DNA from: Sphagnum compactum
Lineage: Eukaryota; Bryophyta; Sphagnopsida; Sphagnales
Direction: 5' to 3'
Length of the DNA stretch: 64,000 nt
NCBI GenBank assembly: GCA_965153455.1
Contig: OZ234496.1
Coordinates: 13,198,304-13,262,303 of the forward strand
Made by a program: the position numbers and the translations under genes. Of the stretch, positions 1 through 13,599 are shown piece by piece; the first letter of the stretch is position 1; each line of letters starts with the position of its first letter. A model generated the notes under the pieces. It was given only the letters and a program-made list of their open reading frames with translations. It searched no databases and was not told the DNA's origin.

Positions 1-3000
1 GGCCCTGCACAGCTCCCGATTTTCAACCTTAGTAGCACCTCCCCAATCACTGTCCCTCCCTTGGTTGACATTCTTGAGACTCAACACAAAAGCCATAAGA
101 AATATCAAGAAAATGCCCCGGAATGGTGATGCACCTTCACCCACACCAACATCTCTTCAGCTCAGACATGCAACAGACACTGGGTTGAAGAACTTTGTCA
201 AGTGGTATTTGAACTACTATGGTGACAACACTCATCATCATTCAGGGCTTGGCAACCAGGAACACATCATCTAGTGAGGAAAAAATTTTGTAATCATACT
301 GTCATCTAGGTTGTCCAACTGTGACCTGCTGTGATGTATTCAAAAAAGCTCTCCTTGCTATGGAAGATCCAAGATGTCTTGCTGTCATGGATTCAAGATA
401 TTGAATTATTGTTGGCAGTTGCTCAAAGAAGGCCTGTCACTGTTTAACGACACTTGTTACACGCTCGAGAACCCAATAATGGAAAAAACTCGTGTGTATT
501 GTTGCTATGCCCGTTTTCTTACCCAAAATTGTATCTACTGTTCATTTCTACTGACTTTGAATTCATTCAGTTCAGTGCTTTTGTGCCTAGAAAGTATTAC
601 AGTGAGGATTACCAAGTTGTTGACAGACCACATTGTATGGTTTGATTATTCAATTTTTGCATCTAGTAATGAGGCAAGTTCACAAATGGCTCTTTTTGTC
701 TCTTGCTCCCAGCAAGTTTGCAACCCTACTTTCAATTGGGGACAAGCTTATGTATTGCCTTTGGTGAATGGAAGACACGACCCATAATCTTACCTCATTG
801 TGGATGACTCTGGTTCATCAAAGTATTGCTGAAGATCTGTTGCATTCAACATTTGCAAGCGTTTCCCGAAGTTCTTTACAATAGTTTCAGATCCAATTCA
901 TTTAACATTTACATCCAATGCGTTAAGCATTTGGAATCCAATGCTTTGCATATTCGCAAGCATTTCTGGTTTCTTTAATGACAAAAGGTTTCAAATCTAA
1001 AATTGTCTTTGCATTTTCTCACATGAAGAGAAATGTTCTTTGTGGTAGGTATGAAGGAGAAATCCAACTCTGATTTCATTGATCACAATGAAATACAATT
1101 TTACAACACTAAGGAATATGCAACACTTTTGGATAACTGTTGAGAATTGAGCTTTTAGGTCTCAGGTCACAAGCCCCTCAAATTGTCTAAAGAACCAGTA
1201 GAATTTTTCTAGTATATGTGGAGGGCACCTGATCCTCAGTAAAATTTCTGCATCCATAGAGGATGGTACCTTACACCTAAGGGTCCTCAACCTTACCCAG
1301 AAATTACTGTAATCTTTATAACAAGGGACTCTTTGTGAGGAACCCCAAAAGGGGAGGGAGGCAGCAGCCCCATCAATCATTAGATAAATTCGTAAAGTAC
1401 AAGGGGGGAAGGAAGTGCCACCGGATGGTGGCAACGTCCTTCCCACAAGGGACTCTTTGTGACCTGACTCATGGTGTGCAAAGCTCCCCCTTCAGCTTGT
1501 CAACCTGTGGTGGAAATCTAAGACCAAACTTCGTTCACAAAGCCACTGATTTTCGTGTTCATTGAATCCACACAGAAGGGAGTAACAAGTTCAAGTCCAC
1601 AAACCATCATCACAGTGAAAAACTTCCTTGCATTAATGCACTTGGCAACCTATTGATATGGTAACTACAACATGCGTGTAATTTTGTCTTTTGTACAAGA
1701 TAATCTTACCCTCTATGGTCTTAAATGACCAGTGTTCTTAAGCAAAATTCATTTTTTTGTCAAAGCAGATTTAGTCCTCAATGTATACTAGTTTGTGGGC
1801 AAGTTTACATTAGCCTTTATAGGACCGACTAACTAAATGAGCTTTGGCAAGCTAAGTGACTCATATATTCCTAAATAGAGGTAGCCCTTAACTCAATATT
1901 AGTGTACAACTTGAAATTAAGAATTTTAAAAATCAAGGACCCCCCTTTAGATTCTTTGACCTTGAGTGATCAAATTATTAGAAAGTACTGTTTTCAACAT
2001 ATCTTTGACTTTAGTCCAGGAAACCAAAATTCAGTGAGGCCACTTACCAAAGTAATTTATTTGCACTATTTTGAAAAACGTCAATGATTTCCAGAGTTTG
2101 CCTAGTAACTTATTGCCAATCACTCTACCCACACTAGCTAATGTGATGCACCTAGGTTTCTCTATTGAGAATGGTGGGAATTCTTGATCCTGTAGTAACA
2201 AAATTTGAAACAAAGGGTATGTTCTCTAGCTCTTTGTTCATGATTGAGAAAAGAGAGGGAGAGCTTCAAGTTGATTAATATGAGTCTTCATGGACCTCCG
2301 CTACACAAAACATAAGAAGATAGTGTTAAGATTGAAACCAAAATTAGGTCACCTGACACAAACTAACTCATACATATTTTATCACAACCTATATCCATTA
2401 AGGACACATTATTCTCCTTCTAATATACATTGTTTCTTTTGGTACATATTACATTGAAGTGGCTAAAGAACTCTTGAGATTCTCGTCCCACTCCCAAAAT
2501 TGAGTCATTCTCATGTCTTGTAGCTTTGGAGCTTAGTGTCAGTATTGGTTAGGTACCCACTTTGGCCAGTAAGAATTGCCATTCCAGTTAGTAAGAACCC
2601 AATTGGAATTGGGGGGTTTTAGTATTGGAATGAGAATTGAAAACTGATTTTATTTTCTTTAAGAAGCAGACCTGAAACCAGGTTCTTGGTTATATTTGGG
2701 AGTGGAACAGGTATTGGAACGAAACTGATTTTTAAAAAAGGAAAAGAAAAGATAAGAATCAAGGATTAACCAAAGGTTAACTTGCTGTTAACCGTTGATT
2801 TTGGTCTGGATTATTAAGAACTGGATTGGAAATGGGTCTGATTTTCAGAACCCAAACCAAAACCAGAACCAGAATTTTGTTTGTTAAAAAATTGGATTTT
2901 CAGAATTCCATTGATGATGACCCAATGGAGCGGAAGAGTTTTGGGTCCAAGCCAAAATGTGTCGACGAATTGCCAGTAGAAAAATAGATTTCAAAATTTC

Positions 3001-4260
3001 AACGCAGGAGGAAGGTCGAGGTTGTAACTATTCTTGGAGAACCTTCTAAACAATACACCTTGAAAATAACATAAACCCTAAAGCTGGGTGTAGCAATCAA
3101 CCGTGCGTGACACTAATCCTTGCAATAAAACAACTTCATGTTCTTTCAAAAGATAACAAATAGCCTTAGCCATAATGTACACAAAGAACAATTCTGACAT
3201 ACTTGCGTTTGAAATGCGACGATCCTTAGTGATGAAACTGCCAATGAGGAGAGTCGAAAGCTTTTTCCGCTTCTTCTTTCCAAATCAAACTCCAACCACT
3301 TTGCAAAGCCCCTACGCGTGTTTCAATAGATATGAACTACTAAATCATAACCTTAAGATTATGTTCATAGCTTAATTGCATGCAAGAACACTAACACTTG
3401 TGTGGGAAAAAAAAATGCTAAGCCTGTCTACTACAAATGAAGTTTGGGAACTTGAGTGTGCAAAGTTTGAAAGACTACGGGAAGAGCGTGCGATGAACCC
3501 TAGACAACCAAGCTATGAAGGACAATAATAGACTAGGCACATGCAAAGAAATGTTTTTCAAACATTCAATGTCATCCATTTAATTGCTTTCATCCTTCTT
3601 CCTACATGAATTCCCTGCGCGTAAAACTTTAAAATTGCGGATTTTATTTTTTATTTTTTCGAAGTCCTAGCCAATGATGGCAAGCTAGGTGTTATTATTT
3701 TCTAGGGCCAGTGCTTGGGAAGGACTGGGGCCTGGGCGCCCTTGGTTCCTTTTTTCATGCTTTCACCCATGCTATATTTTTTTGAAAGTGGAAAAGAAAC
3801 ACAAAAATCCAAGTTTAATAAAAAATCTCCTCAAAATAGGTCTGTCCTCCTAGTCTCATACTAACTAATTCAAACTTAAATAGTCATAACAGACCATTTA
3901 AACAGACATTAGCCAGTAATAAATTAAATATCCCAAAAATTTAAAAATAACATTCTGTTTAATTACCTATTCAACAACATGTTCTACCAACTTGTTTTGC
4001 AAACTATAGGTTGATTGATATTTGTCAACTTGTCTACTAACCTAATATAATGTTACTTGTTAGGTTCTATAACTGGTTAGGTTAAATCATAGGTTAGTTA
4101 AAATAACTGGTTAGGTTAGATCACATGTTATGTTCAAGAACTTGCTAGGATCTATAACATGTTAGGTCACTTGTTATTAAATCTAGATAACATTATCCCC
4201 CTTTGAGAATTACATTTCATCCTCAAAATGCTAGCTCAAAAATCTAAGTTATCAGTTTTC
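1..4260. other. AT-rich non-coding stretch, no gene recognised
   Basis: No reading frame here has a recognisable domain. Short ORFs at 65-274 and 374-787 have no plausible family or splice structure. Small structures are present: an 18-bp direct repeat (ACAAGGGACTCTTTGTGA) at 1321-1338 and 1445-1462, and between them a GC-rich stem (1406-1413 pairing with 1437-1444, inner arms GCCACC/GGTGGC). Around 2,570-2,880 the sequence is a degenerate run of GGAACC/AGAACC-like words, similar in style to 11.86-11.9 kb. Around 4,050-4,170 short GGTTAGGTTA words recur. I infer old transposon debris. Confidence 0.5.
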
Positions 4261-4269
4261 TACAAACGG

Positions 4270-6115
4270 TTAGTTAGTGGCTCCTTCAACAAGTTCAGCA
4301 GCTATTTCTTCCACATGTTCAACTTGGCTTAAAATTTGAAAACATGTCGGTGTTGTAATCATTTGTTGATCGGGTGTTTCCTCAAAGGTTGTTATGGGTG
4401 TCGTAAATACCTCCGAAGCATGTGATGTACTGGAAATCAAAGTAATCTCATGACCTATCCCTATTTGGTGTGGGGTCAGAAGTAAAATAATAGATAAGAA
4501 CTCCAAGGGTCCTCCTCCACTATTAAAAATAGTAAATGGAAGATCAACAAGTTCAACCTAAACCTTAACAGACTTGTCATTTCCTTCCACAGGTTCATTA
4601 GTAATAGTGGTAACTTGAATAAATACAATGAAAGTTTGAACAAGTAAAGGTATGAATTATAAACTTGTTCCACTTTTAAATGGACTAACTGGTTTGATAG
4701 TGACAATAGGTTGTACAACAAATGGGGATGTTGTTGATCTACTACTAGTTCCAATTTCCATAGATATAAAGTTAGGTGGCTCATACTTGAAATCTAGAAA
4801 AATGGCTCGACATGCTTGCAACTCTAGTTGATAAACCTATTCATCAGTTTGGGTTAATTCCATGTAATCTTGGATTTGCTCCTCTATGAACTATAGAACT
4901 ATTTGCCACCACTCCTTCCATTTGGGATTTTTGTCCCCTAAGGCCTGATTTTGAACCTTGAACAAAGTGTCGTCCAACAATAACTCCTCAAACTCCCTCA
5001 ACATGTTGTGCATCCTAACAAGCGGAATGGGGTTGGGTTTGCTCAATTGTACCTTTACCATTTCCAACTAACCTTTCTAGTCTTGGATTTGAGTAGTTAG
5101 AGATTGGGTTTGTTTTTTGAACTTGATGTTGGCAACTACAATTTGTTCCTTAAGTTTTTGACAAGTCTGCTCCAAACTTGTTAGGGCATTTTTTTGTTGC
5201 ATGCTAAACTATTCCATCTTTTTGTAGTCTTATGTCATACGTTCATCTTCAGTTTGGAAACACTTCAAGTCATTATGGGTTTTCCAATTGAGTTAGTTGA
5301 GTTCAATGTACTCTTGTTCTAGATTTTCAGTTTTCCTAACAGCTTGCTCTGCCTCTTTTAATTTGATAGGCATGTTTTGATTTTCATATTGGACTTTGAT
5401 CAACCGCCCCTTGACTATGATCCGTTTTTTATCACATTTCTTTAAAGTTTGTTGCATTATTTCTAACTATAAGCTACAAGTTTGCAGGCAATTGTTGGTC
5501 TCAAATAAGTTTTTTTTAGTTTTTATCATACTCAACTCTAAGGTTTATGAGTTCATTTAATGTCCTTGACCAAGTTGTAACATTTTGATTAGCTTGTTCT
5601 AAAAACATACTAATTTGCTTCAAGTTATTTATAGGATGACCAAAAATTGGGATAGGTTGGGATTTAGAAAACAATGAGTTTTCTACATGAACAAGTTCAA
5701 CTATAGGTTGAGTAGGTTGTGATGATTTTACAGCTATAATTATAGGTTCTTTGACCCCTTTAATTGCTACTAGAGGTCTAATAGGTTGAACAAGTTCAAG
5801 TTGGATATTGTCAATTACCTGGTCCAGATTAAGCTTAAATTCTTCTTCCAAGTTGTCATGTGTGACTGCTACTTGAAACTCCTTGCCATCTCCACCTCCC
5901 ATCTTGTCTAAACAAGTTCTCTCCTCATCCTCCTTTGAGTCAACAATCCAAACCCTAGAAGTGGTTCTAGACTTCTTTTTTGGCGATGAGGTAACAAGTT
6001 TAGGACTTAATCTGTCTCTTGGTGTAGGCGGTTTTATTCGCATCTTTCGTCTATGAAATTGACATATTGGTAAAAGTAATGCAATAGTTGAACATGTTGG
6101 TCTTCTTTCCTTCAA
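4270..6115 (-). pseudogene. Decayed coiled-coil ORF, family not recognised
   Basis: Read on the minus strand, the first 199 codons (6115-5516) are open. They contain a basic Ser/Pro/Lys region, then an acidic stretch with repeated V-Q-P-I motifs. A one-base shift in the T-run at 5511-5517 moves the frame. The next ~400 codons read as a Lys/Glu/Gln-rich coiled coil (KLKEAEQ, RKTENLEQEY, LTSLEQTCQKLKEQI) followed by a Pro/Thr/Val-rich tail ending near 4270. About eleven internal stops occur, all TAA or TAG, each in a context where Gln would fit. No catalytic motif is visible. The length and style suggest an accessory protein of a plant transposon or a degraded structural protein. The function is unknown. 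Confidence 0.5.
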
Positions 6116-6116
6116 G

Positions 6117-7430
6117 GATTATCGAATTATTGATTCCATTCATGTTTGGAACTGGAACCAAGATAGATATTACTATTATATTTTGAAAATCCAGAATCGA
6201 AGGCTATTCATGAAAATAAAGAACAATGAAACACTGCTTCATATCTCACAGGGAACAGGAAACAAGTTCTCACTATTTACCAGGCAACTTCATAAAGTCA
6301 TACATGTGTTTTACATTAACCACTGATTTTCCAAGTGTATGGATTAGTTGATCTTGTTATCTCTTGTTTTCTGGGCCTCCTTTTTTGGTATGGCCCTTAG
6401 ATGAAAGCATTACCAGAATTAGGTCCACACACAGCTATTGCCTTGTGCAGACCCTTACTCTAGTAATGCCCTCATCCTAGGGCTTTAACTCACATTTAAA
6501 ACATTTAAATCTCTTTGAGCATCCGCAAATTGAGAGTCTTATGAATGTTTACATTGACTGGCACACATGCTCAGTTATGTTTGGGTGTGTGCTCACTCTC
6601 CTTGGCACTTCCCACGTCTCACGGTTAATTTTGGCTTTAATCATTATCACCCAAGGGTGGGTCAACAAGCTTTAAGTGGACAATATGGACACTTACTTTA
6701 AACTAGTACAAAAGAATTACGAAAAGACCAATATGGACAATTACTTTAAACCAGTACAAAAGAATTGTGGAAGGACCAATAACCACATGTGCACCCTTCG
6801 CCCTTTATTCGAAGTCTATGGCTCAACCAAAGTCACGACTTAATAGTAAGTTGCCCAATTTAATGGTACCATGATAAAAACCCCAAATTTTAACTTAAAA
6901 AAAGGATAAACAATTTATCCTAACTAACAATAAACTAACATGGTTATTATTTACAAAGGTTCATAGTTTCCAACAACTTTAGCCATTAGGGTATGCTAGC
7001 CCAACTGCATTCATGGGCCTACCACCAAACAACCCAGTAATGCAAGGGGATGTTTGGTGAGGGCTATCAAAGAGGTTAATGTTTAGCAAAAGGGTTTGGA
7101 GTATTCATTTTAGCAAGGGCATTTGAACAAACAAAAGGTTGAGCTCATAAACACAACAATCAACTACAGACATTTATGAGCACCCTAAAGAGTACAAATT
7201 ACAAGTTCCCCCCAAAATTGGGCACATTGAATTCCCTCCGAAATTATAGCAAGCAAGTCTAACAACATTCACAAGTTCATAGAGCAAAGTTGAATACAAT
7301 TCAAAGCCACATTCTCATTTCAAGCGTTACAAGGATGTGTATTTTTGAAGAAAAATTTCTAGCTAACATATAGCTTGCATTTCTTGCAACACTGTGTTTG
7401 AGAGCAAACTAGCTATATTAGAAAACATTG
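6117..7430. other. Non-coding gap with a 48-bp tandem duplication
   Basis: No convincing gene. A 48-bp unit beginning CAATATGGAC is present twice at 6681-6776, and a third copy begins but breaks off. The rest is AT-rich sequence without a recognised domain on either strand. Confidence 0.5.
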
Positions 7431-7660
7431 GTCAAGATAAAACATGCAAATGAGTTTGGAAATTCTCATAATTAGGTGAAAATAGAGGTTGTAAATGAAC
7501 ATTCTAATGACAAGGTTAGGATCAAGATAGAACATATAAATGAGCTAGAGCATTTTGATGATAGGGTTAGGATCAAGATAAAACTTATAGATGAATTGGA
7601 ACATTCTCATAGTGAGCTTGAGGGCAAAGAAGAGAAGCTACAGTCCAAAGTTATGTGACA
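7431..7660 (+). repeat. 51-bp in-frame tandem repeat in a short ORF
   Basis: The phrase GGTTAGGATCAAGATA recurs 51 bp apart (about 7515 and 7566), and a more diverged copy precedes it near 7431. Because 51 is a multiple of three, the ORF at 7476-7658 encodes a 17-residue repeat of the type EHxxDxVRIKIxxINEL, predicted coiled coil. The frame ends at a TGA and no homologous family is recognised. It may be a remnant of a longer coiled-coil ORF. Confidence 0.45.
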
Positions 7661-8203
7661 AAATAGCAAGCTAAAGAGTCAAAAAGGTGAAGGAGAAAAG
7701 AGAAGGGTTGATTACATAGATAGACCACAATTTCAAATATAGGAAGTTTTTAGGGTATCGTTGGATACAAAAATCAACAAAACCAAGCTATGGGGCATCA
7801 AGTTCAAAGAGAGGCATGTTTCAAATGACTACAACCCAAAAGAGTAAATGAGATACATTCCAATAGCTTGCATAACAACAAATGATGTTGACTTAGTTTG
7901 GGAAAATTTTGCCAAGTTTTTATTTTAATCAAATCCAACCATGTATTAGAGTCCCATGTTATCCAATTCTACCCTGATCTAACATACTTTTTGGAATCAT
8001 CATTCAATCACAAGAAGCACAAGGTTGTACCTTTCGTAACGCCAAATCAAACATCATTTAATTGTTGGAGGGCTTGGGTCTGGAGGCAACAAGTAGCCAT
8101 AAATCCCAATGTGCTTTGCAGGTGTAGATTTGGTGTGCCAAAACAATTAATTGCAAATTTTAAAAAAATCCAACCTACAATAACAAACACACATTAAACA
8201 ACT

Positions 8204-10165
8204 ATGGTTAATAAAGCTCCTATGGAACCCATAAGAAGAAAGTGGACAAATCAAATTCTAGAGGAAGCAATGGAGGTAGTGGAAAGGGGAACAAACATGA
8301 TAAAAAAAACAAGTAGGAATCGGGGTATACCATTGTCTTCTTTTATAAATCATCCAAATGGTAGAACAAGGAGCACAAGGATTAGATCTAGAGGGTGCTA
8401 ACATATGAAAAAGATATTGCCATTATCAGCTGGGTAGTCACAATGTAAGAAGTGGGGTTGTCCATCACCTTGCAACAAGTAAGGATGAAAGTGGCTAAAC
8501 TCACCCAAATTAGACCTATTCCATTCCGCAATGGAGTACTTGGTGTTAGCTAGTGGTATTGGTTCAAACATTGCCACGTTGAACTCAACATCAAACAAAC
8601 AAAAAGGTTGGAGGTTTATAGAGCCTAGGGCTTGACCAATAATGCCTATCATACATTTAAAACCAATTTGCAAATGTTATACATCAAGCACAATTACAAC
8701 ACAAATCACATTTGGAACTCTAATGGAATTCAAGCAAGGAGGCAAAATGGAGCTAAGGTGTTAACCAAACAAGGATCCCAACAAGTATACAACACAATTC
8801 CAAAATCCAAAGAATGGTTAACAATCAATTATGTTGTGAAGGCAATTGGGGGGTTTATACCAACATTTTACATATTCAGGGGAAAGAAATTGCATGACAA
8901 TTACATCCAAAATTGCAAACCATGTAGTGTTATGGCAATGCAAAAGAAAGCTTGGATGACTTCAACCTTATTTAAGGGATTCCTTTTTTTATTCAAAAGG
9001 TCAATATTAAGGGGGATTTCTCAATCTAATTGTCATTTACTAATCTAAAATGGGCATGGTTTTCATGTTTCATTGGAGGCTATAAAATAAGACCAAGAAT
9101 TTGGCTTGGATATGTTTACATTGCCTAGCAACACCTCTTACACTCTACAACCATTGGATGTATCATGCTTCAAGCCATTCAAGACTATATTTAGAAAAGA
9201 AAGGGATGGGGCCATGGAAAAAAACAGTTATATCGAATCCAACAAGATCACATTAGCAGGTTGGGTGGACAAGGCATCGGATTAAGCATTGATTAGGAAG
9301 AACATCATATTATGGTTTACGGATACTGAAATTTGGCCCTTTAACCCCAAAGCAATGGATGCAAAAACCCAACCTAATGAGATATACACTATAGAGCCAT
9401 ACAACGCATCACCCCAAGAGTAAAACAATTTAGATGATGTAGATGAAGATACAACATAAGGAGAGGATGATATTGTTGCAACAACACTCTTGAACATAAC
9501 AACATTTATTGAGGCTGTAAAGTTTGAGCTTCCTACTAATACCAATCATAATTAGAACATTGTTTCTTTGTTGGCCTACCCAAGAACCTTATTACACAAG
9601 GTGATGAAGAATTGGAGGATGAAACCATCAAGTTAAAGTAAAACCCAACTTTTGAACAATAGGAAGAACAACACATTCTGACAATAAAAACCCGTGAAGC
9701 TTTGAAGATGCACAACTTGCTTTTATTATCCATGTTTTTGCAAGGAAAACCAAGGGGAAGGAACCATTAGTTGATTACAATCAATCTCGTGTGGTCACTT
9801 CAAATGAATATATTGACATTATTAGAAGGAGACAATTAAAAAAGAACATGCAGAGAAAATTAAAAAATCAAAACCCAAGGAGAGGGAAGAGAAGGGGAAT
9901 AAAATGGTTGTTGACAAAAGGATTATAATTGATCAAGCATAACAAAGGTCAAAAGATAAACTTGCAAAAGTTGAATTTATAAAATCATGGTTTACAACCG
10001 CAATGCGAGAAACAGGGGAACAATTACATCATAACTTACAAGCAAACATAAGACATACAATAACAAAGTTTAGACCAATAATGGTAAGGGGGATCACACA
10101 ACTCAGACTAGTAAGGATGGGGGATCAATCAAAACTCAAAGAATTGCTAGAAAAATATGTCTAGG
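8204..10165 (+). pseudogene. Degraded pogo-type (CENP-B/DDE_1) transposase
   Basis: This is a transposase of the pogo branch of Tc1/mariner elements. The N-terminal region (8204-8400) matches the psq-type helix-turn-helix seen in plant pogo proteins (IRRKWTNQILEEAMEVVERG, IPLSSF, NGRTRS). A CENP-B-like helix-turn-helix follows at about 8400-8640. The DDE_1 core spans about 8650-9300 (GSQQVYNTIPKSKEW, FYIFRGKKL, QKKAWMTS, NGHGFHVSLEAI, LPSNTSYTLQPLDVSCFKPFK) and then AGWVDKA and IWPFNPKAMD. The C-terminal basic coiled coil runs to about 10165 (FIKSWFTTAMRETGEQLHHNLQ). Several stops break it: TAA/TAG at Gln positions and one TAG where Trp is expected (SWWYW). The catalytic Asp-bearing motif near 8705 is altered (NSNGIQ instead of NSDETG). 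No terminal repeats were located, so the element limits are unknown. Confidence 0.88.
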
Positions 10166-10199
10166 GCTTGGATGAAAGCTCGAGGTCATGTTGCAACAA

Positions 10200-13100
10200 G
10201 GTTGTGACAACCTCCCATTGAGCGATCGAGTGATTTACAAGGGGTTGGGGTGGAATAAACAAAAAAAATAACATTGTTTATCTTGTTTCAATGTTGTTAA
10301 GTTTTGTGAACACAAAAAGGATCACGATGACCATTAATAAAAGGATGGGGGGAGGGGGAAAAAGTAGGGTTATTATTTGTTGTCGAGGAGATGGACTAGG
10401 AACACAATAAGAAAAGTGTGACAATGATGAGCAAAAGGGGGGAGGCCAGGAACCAGAACATCATGATGACCATGAACAAAAGGAGGGGGGGAGAAGTGGA
10501 ACTACCACCTAATCATTCCCAAATTACAATGAACCTAAACATCGCACCTAGTGCTACTTAAGAGAAAGTGAGTTGGACACAAAAAGGATGGCATCAACAA
10601 CCACGAACATCAAGAAAGTAACACTAACAACTACCTAGGCTAGAGCTTATGTTTGGAAAAAAAGACTAGGAACATGAAAAAGAACGTGATGAACATGAAA
10701 AACCAAGCTTGAGGGCAGTTGTTGTTACTTGAAAAAGAAACTAAGAACACACAAAAAATTCCAACGAACACAAAGCGAAAGTGGTTGGTTGCGATGATGA
10801 TGCACTTGTTCGTTCACATTTTAGGTTTAGGCGAATTCTTAAATTACTCACTATTGTAAATGGGGTATCCCATTTGAACAAATATATTCTAACCATTAAT
10901 CTTTTGTGAATGAGATTTGAAACTAGCTTGTTTTGTATGCAATGTATGTTTTGTTCAAACAACAATTGGTTCGTTCACAATGTTGCATTTTTTCTTGTCC
11001 AATCCTAGGTAGCAAAATGTTTGGAGATGCATTTTTCCTATGGACAATCCTAAGCTTCAAAATGTGTGGCAATGGGGGTGCAAGGTGAACAAAGGAATTT
11101 TTTTTAAGTGAAAGACCCCTTTACTTTTAGGGGTGGATAACTTTTTACTTCCTGCACAAAATTTGACAATTTAAACGTCATTTGATGTGCTTGTTGATGC
11201 ACTACAAATTCTCTTTAGACACTTGGGTGATTTGAGACATGACCAACTATTGCTCTGAAAACCCACTAAATGTATGGTGGTTGGCCATCTTACCCTATCC
11301 TTTTGAAGGAAAATAGTCGATCCAAAAACCAAATCACATGGGTTCATAAATGGCTAAAGTGAACCAACAATGTACTTTACATGGGGAATCTTACGATTAT
11401 GTCATTGATGTACCCCAACTAAGTTAATGCAAGTTCAACTTGGTAACCTATCTTATAAACAATAAGTCATGTAGGTAATAGTTGGGATAACAGGTCGATA
11501 TTAGGTAAATGGATGCATGTAGTTAGTTAGTACATAAGGCTAGTGGGTTGTTAGTAGGTAGGGAACCAAAACAGAAACCTACCTAACCACCATGGTTAGC
11601 TAGGGAAATGGAACCCAATGGGAAAAAAATTCCAGCATTAAACTTAGTGTACTGGTGGCTGCTAGTTCACTCTAACCCTCACATATTAACGAAGTTTTAA
11701 AAATAGTTCTTGATTCTAATTAAAATAGTATGAATTCATATTTGGACTAATATTGGTTAGTATTGTTTCCCAATGCTGGTTTCCAAAAACCTAAATACAA
11801 ATCATAGACATTTGCTGTCAATAGTAGTGAACCAACAACTAGCTTGCTACTTAGTAATTACAGGGAATTGGAACCCAAAATTAAAACCAGAATTGAAATC
11901 AAAACTCTTATTTAAGTTGGTTCTAAGATTTTAGGCACCTACAAGTTGTATGTGTGAGTAGGGGTTTTTAGAAAAGATTTTGTGATGCAGCCAAAATTAT
12001 GATCATCCATAAAATAATTTAGCTAAATTTGGATACATTTACATATGAAAGTAGAAAATAAAGCTTATATATATTTTTTATTACTTATTGGAACTTATCA
12101 TAAAAATCTAGCAATTTTGATTTTTTTTTTAAAATTTGGCAAATTTGGATTAGTTTTTTTATGAAGAATCCTTTGTACAAGTCAAAATCATATTTTTCAA
12201 GTCCAGATTAGGCAAAAATGTAAGGAATTGGAAAATAACTTTTAATTTTTCACCAGTAAAAAGAACAATGAGTGTGAGGACAGTGGGCTACCTTTAAATG
12301 ATGTGTACAACACTCATACTTACATAACGTCTAATTTGAGGCAATTTGTATCGTGGATATTAGTGGGCTGCAATCTGAACCAGACTCAATTTGCAGTTTA
12401 GTTTTGCACCAAAGTGAAACTAGAAGTTGAAGAATTTAAAAAACTAATTGTATAGGAGAAGGTTCCAAATATAAAGCTTCCAAGATTTGAGGTCTCATCC
12501 CAAGGCCAAGGGGAGGGTTGAAAATTCAGAAAGCTCTAAATCCAAAACCTAGGTTCCCTTAGCTAAATTACAACACAAAACAAGATTTTTAAAAAATATT
12601 TTGAGACTCTATTCTACCCATACTTGATAGTTCAATCTAAAACTATAATTGTTCTTTTGATAGTTAGTTTGTTCATGACTTTTCATATTGTTTTGGATAG
12701 TGGGACATGAATATAAAGTGTCCATCTTATCATTTTTCGCTTGTGTAATAAAAAAATTTATTTGTAGGATCCAAAAGATCTTAGTATGTTAGGGTTGTCT
12801 AATTGTATTCATGTTCTTTTTTATTGTATTTTTATTGGGATGTTCTGGCCATTAATGATCACCTCCATGCCTTTTAAAAACCAAGTTAATCCCCATAACC
12901 AAACATTATGTTGTTTTGAATAGTTGTGTCTCTTAGTCCTAAGTCAAATGACCCAAATTTCAAAAGGATAATTTGATGTTAGAATTATTCAAATTTACCC
13001 CATGGCCAAACACCATAGTGTCAAATGATCCCACCATCAAGTTATCTTTTTAAATTTAATGTTCAAATTGTTCAAATTTACCCTCATAGACAAACACCAC

Positions 13101-13380
13101 AATAGCATATGACCCACCACCAAACTATCCTATTGAAATTTGATTTTGGAATTGTTCAAATGTACCCCATGGCAAAACACCAAAGTGCTCTTGTGGGGTG
13201 AATTGTTTTTGCAACATGGACCAAAATTAAACCCATACCTAAACATTGATTTTAAGATTGCCTATTGTCAAAATGTCTATATGTTATGTGTTTGTAGGTG
13301 TATTGGTAAGTGGCTAGCTTACATAGGTGGGAGTGGGAGTCAGGAAAGAACATGAAAAAAAAAGCTCATTGTCAAGGTGG
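10200..13380. other. Repeat debris; two dispersed repeat families
   Basis: No gene. About 11,500-11,690 resembles the interior and right end of the MITE at 52,837-53,225 (shared GTGGGTTGTTAGTAGGTAG, ACCATGGTTAGCTA and a GCTAGTTCACT-type end). About 11,990-12,260 resembles 45,085-45,310 (CATCCATAAAATRATTTAG, then TTATTGGAACTTA/CTATTGGAACCTA). Around 12.9-13.2 kb a short phrase about CCCCATGGCNAAACACCA recurs three times. The rest is AT-rich. Confidence 0.45.
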
Positions 13381-13599
13381 AAGGATTTGGATTTTACATT
13401 CTGCCAAAGCTTGCAAGTGGAATAGGCGTTGCAACAGATGTCTCACATTTTAGTGGACATGCCCAAAAAGGGAGAATCTCATGGTCATCTTCGAAACACG
13501 ATGGGTGCAGGCGAAATCGTTTGACATGATTTCATTATGTATGAAATAGATGGATATTTGAAGGCTAATTGTTTGGCTGACATAAAGCATAATAATGTG

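Noticed and set aside
374-787. 137-codon ORF as a gene
   Set aside because: Composition is not protein-like and no family resemblance was seen; treated as chance.
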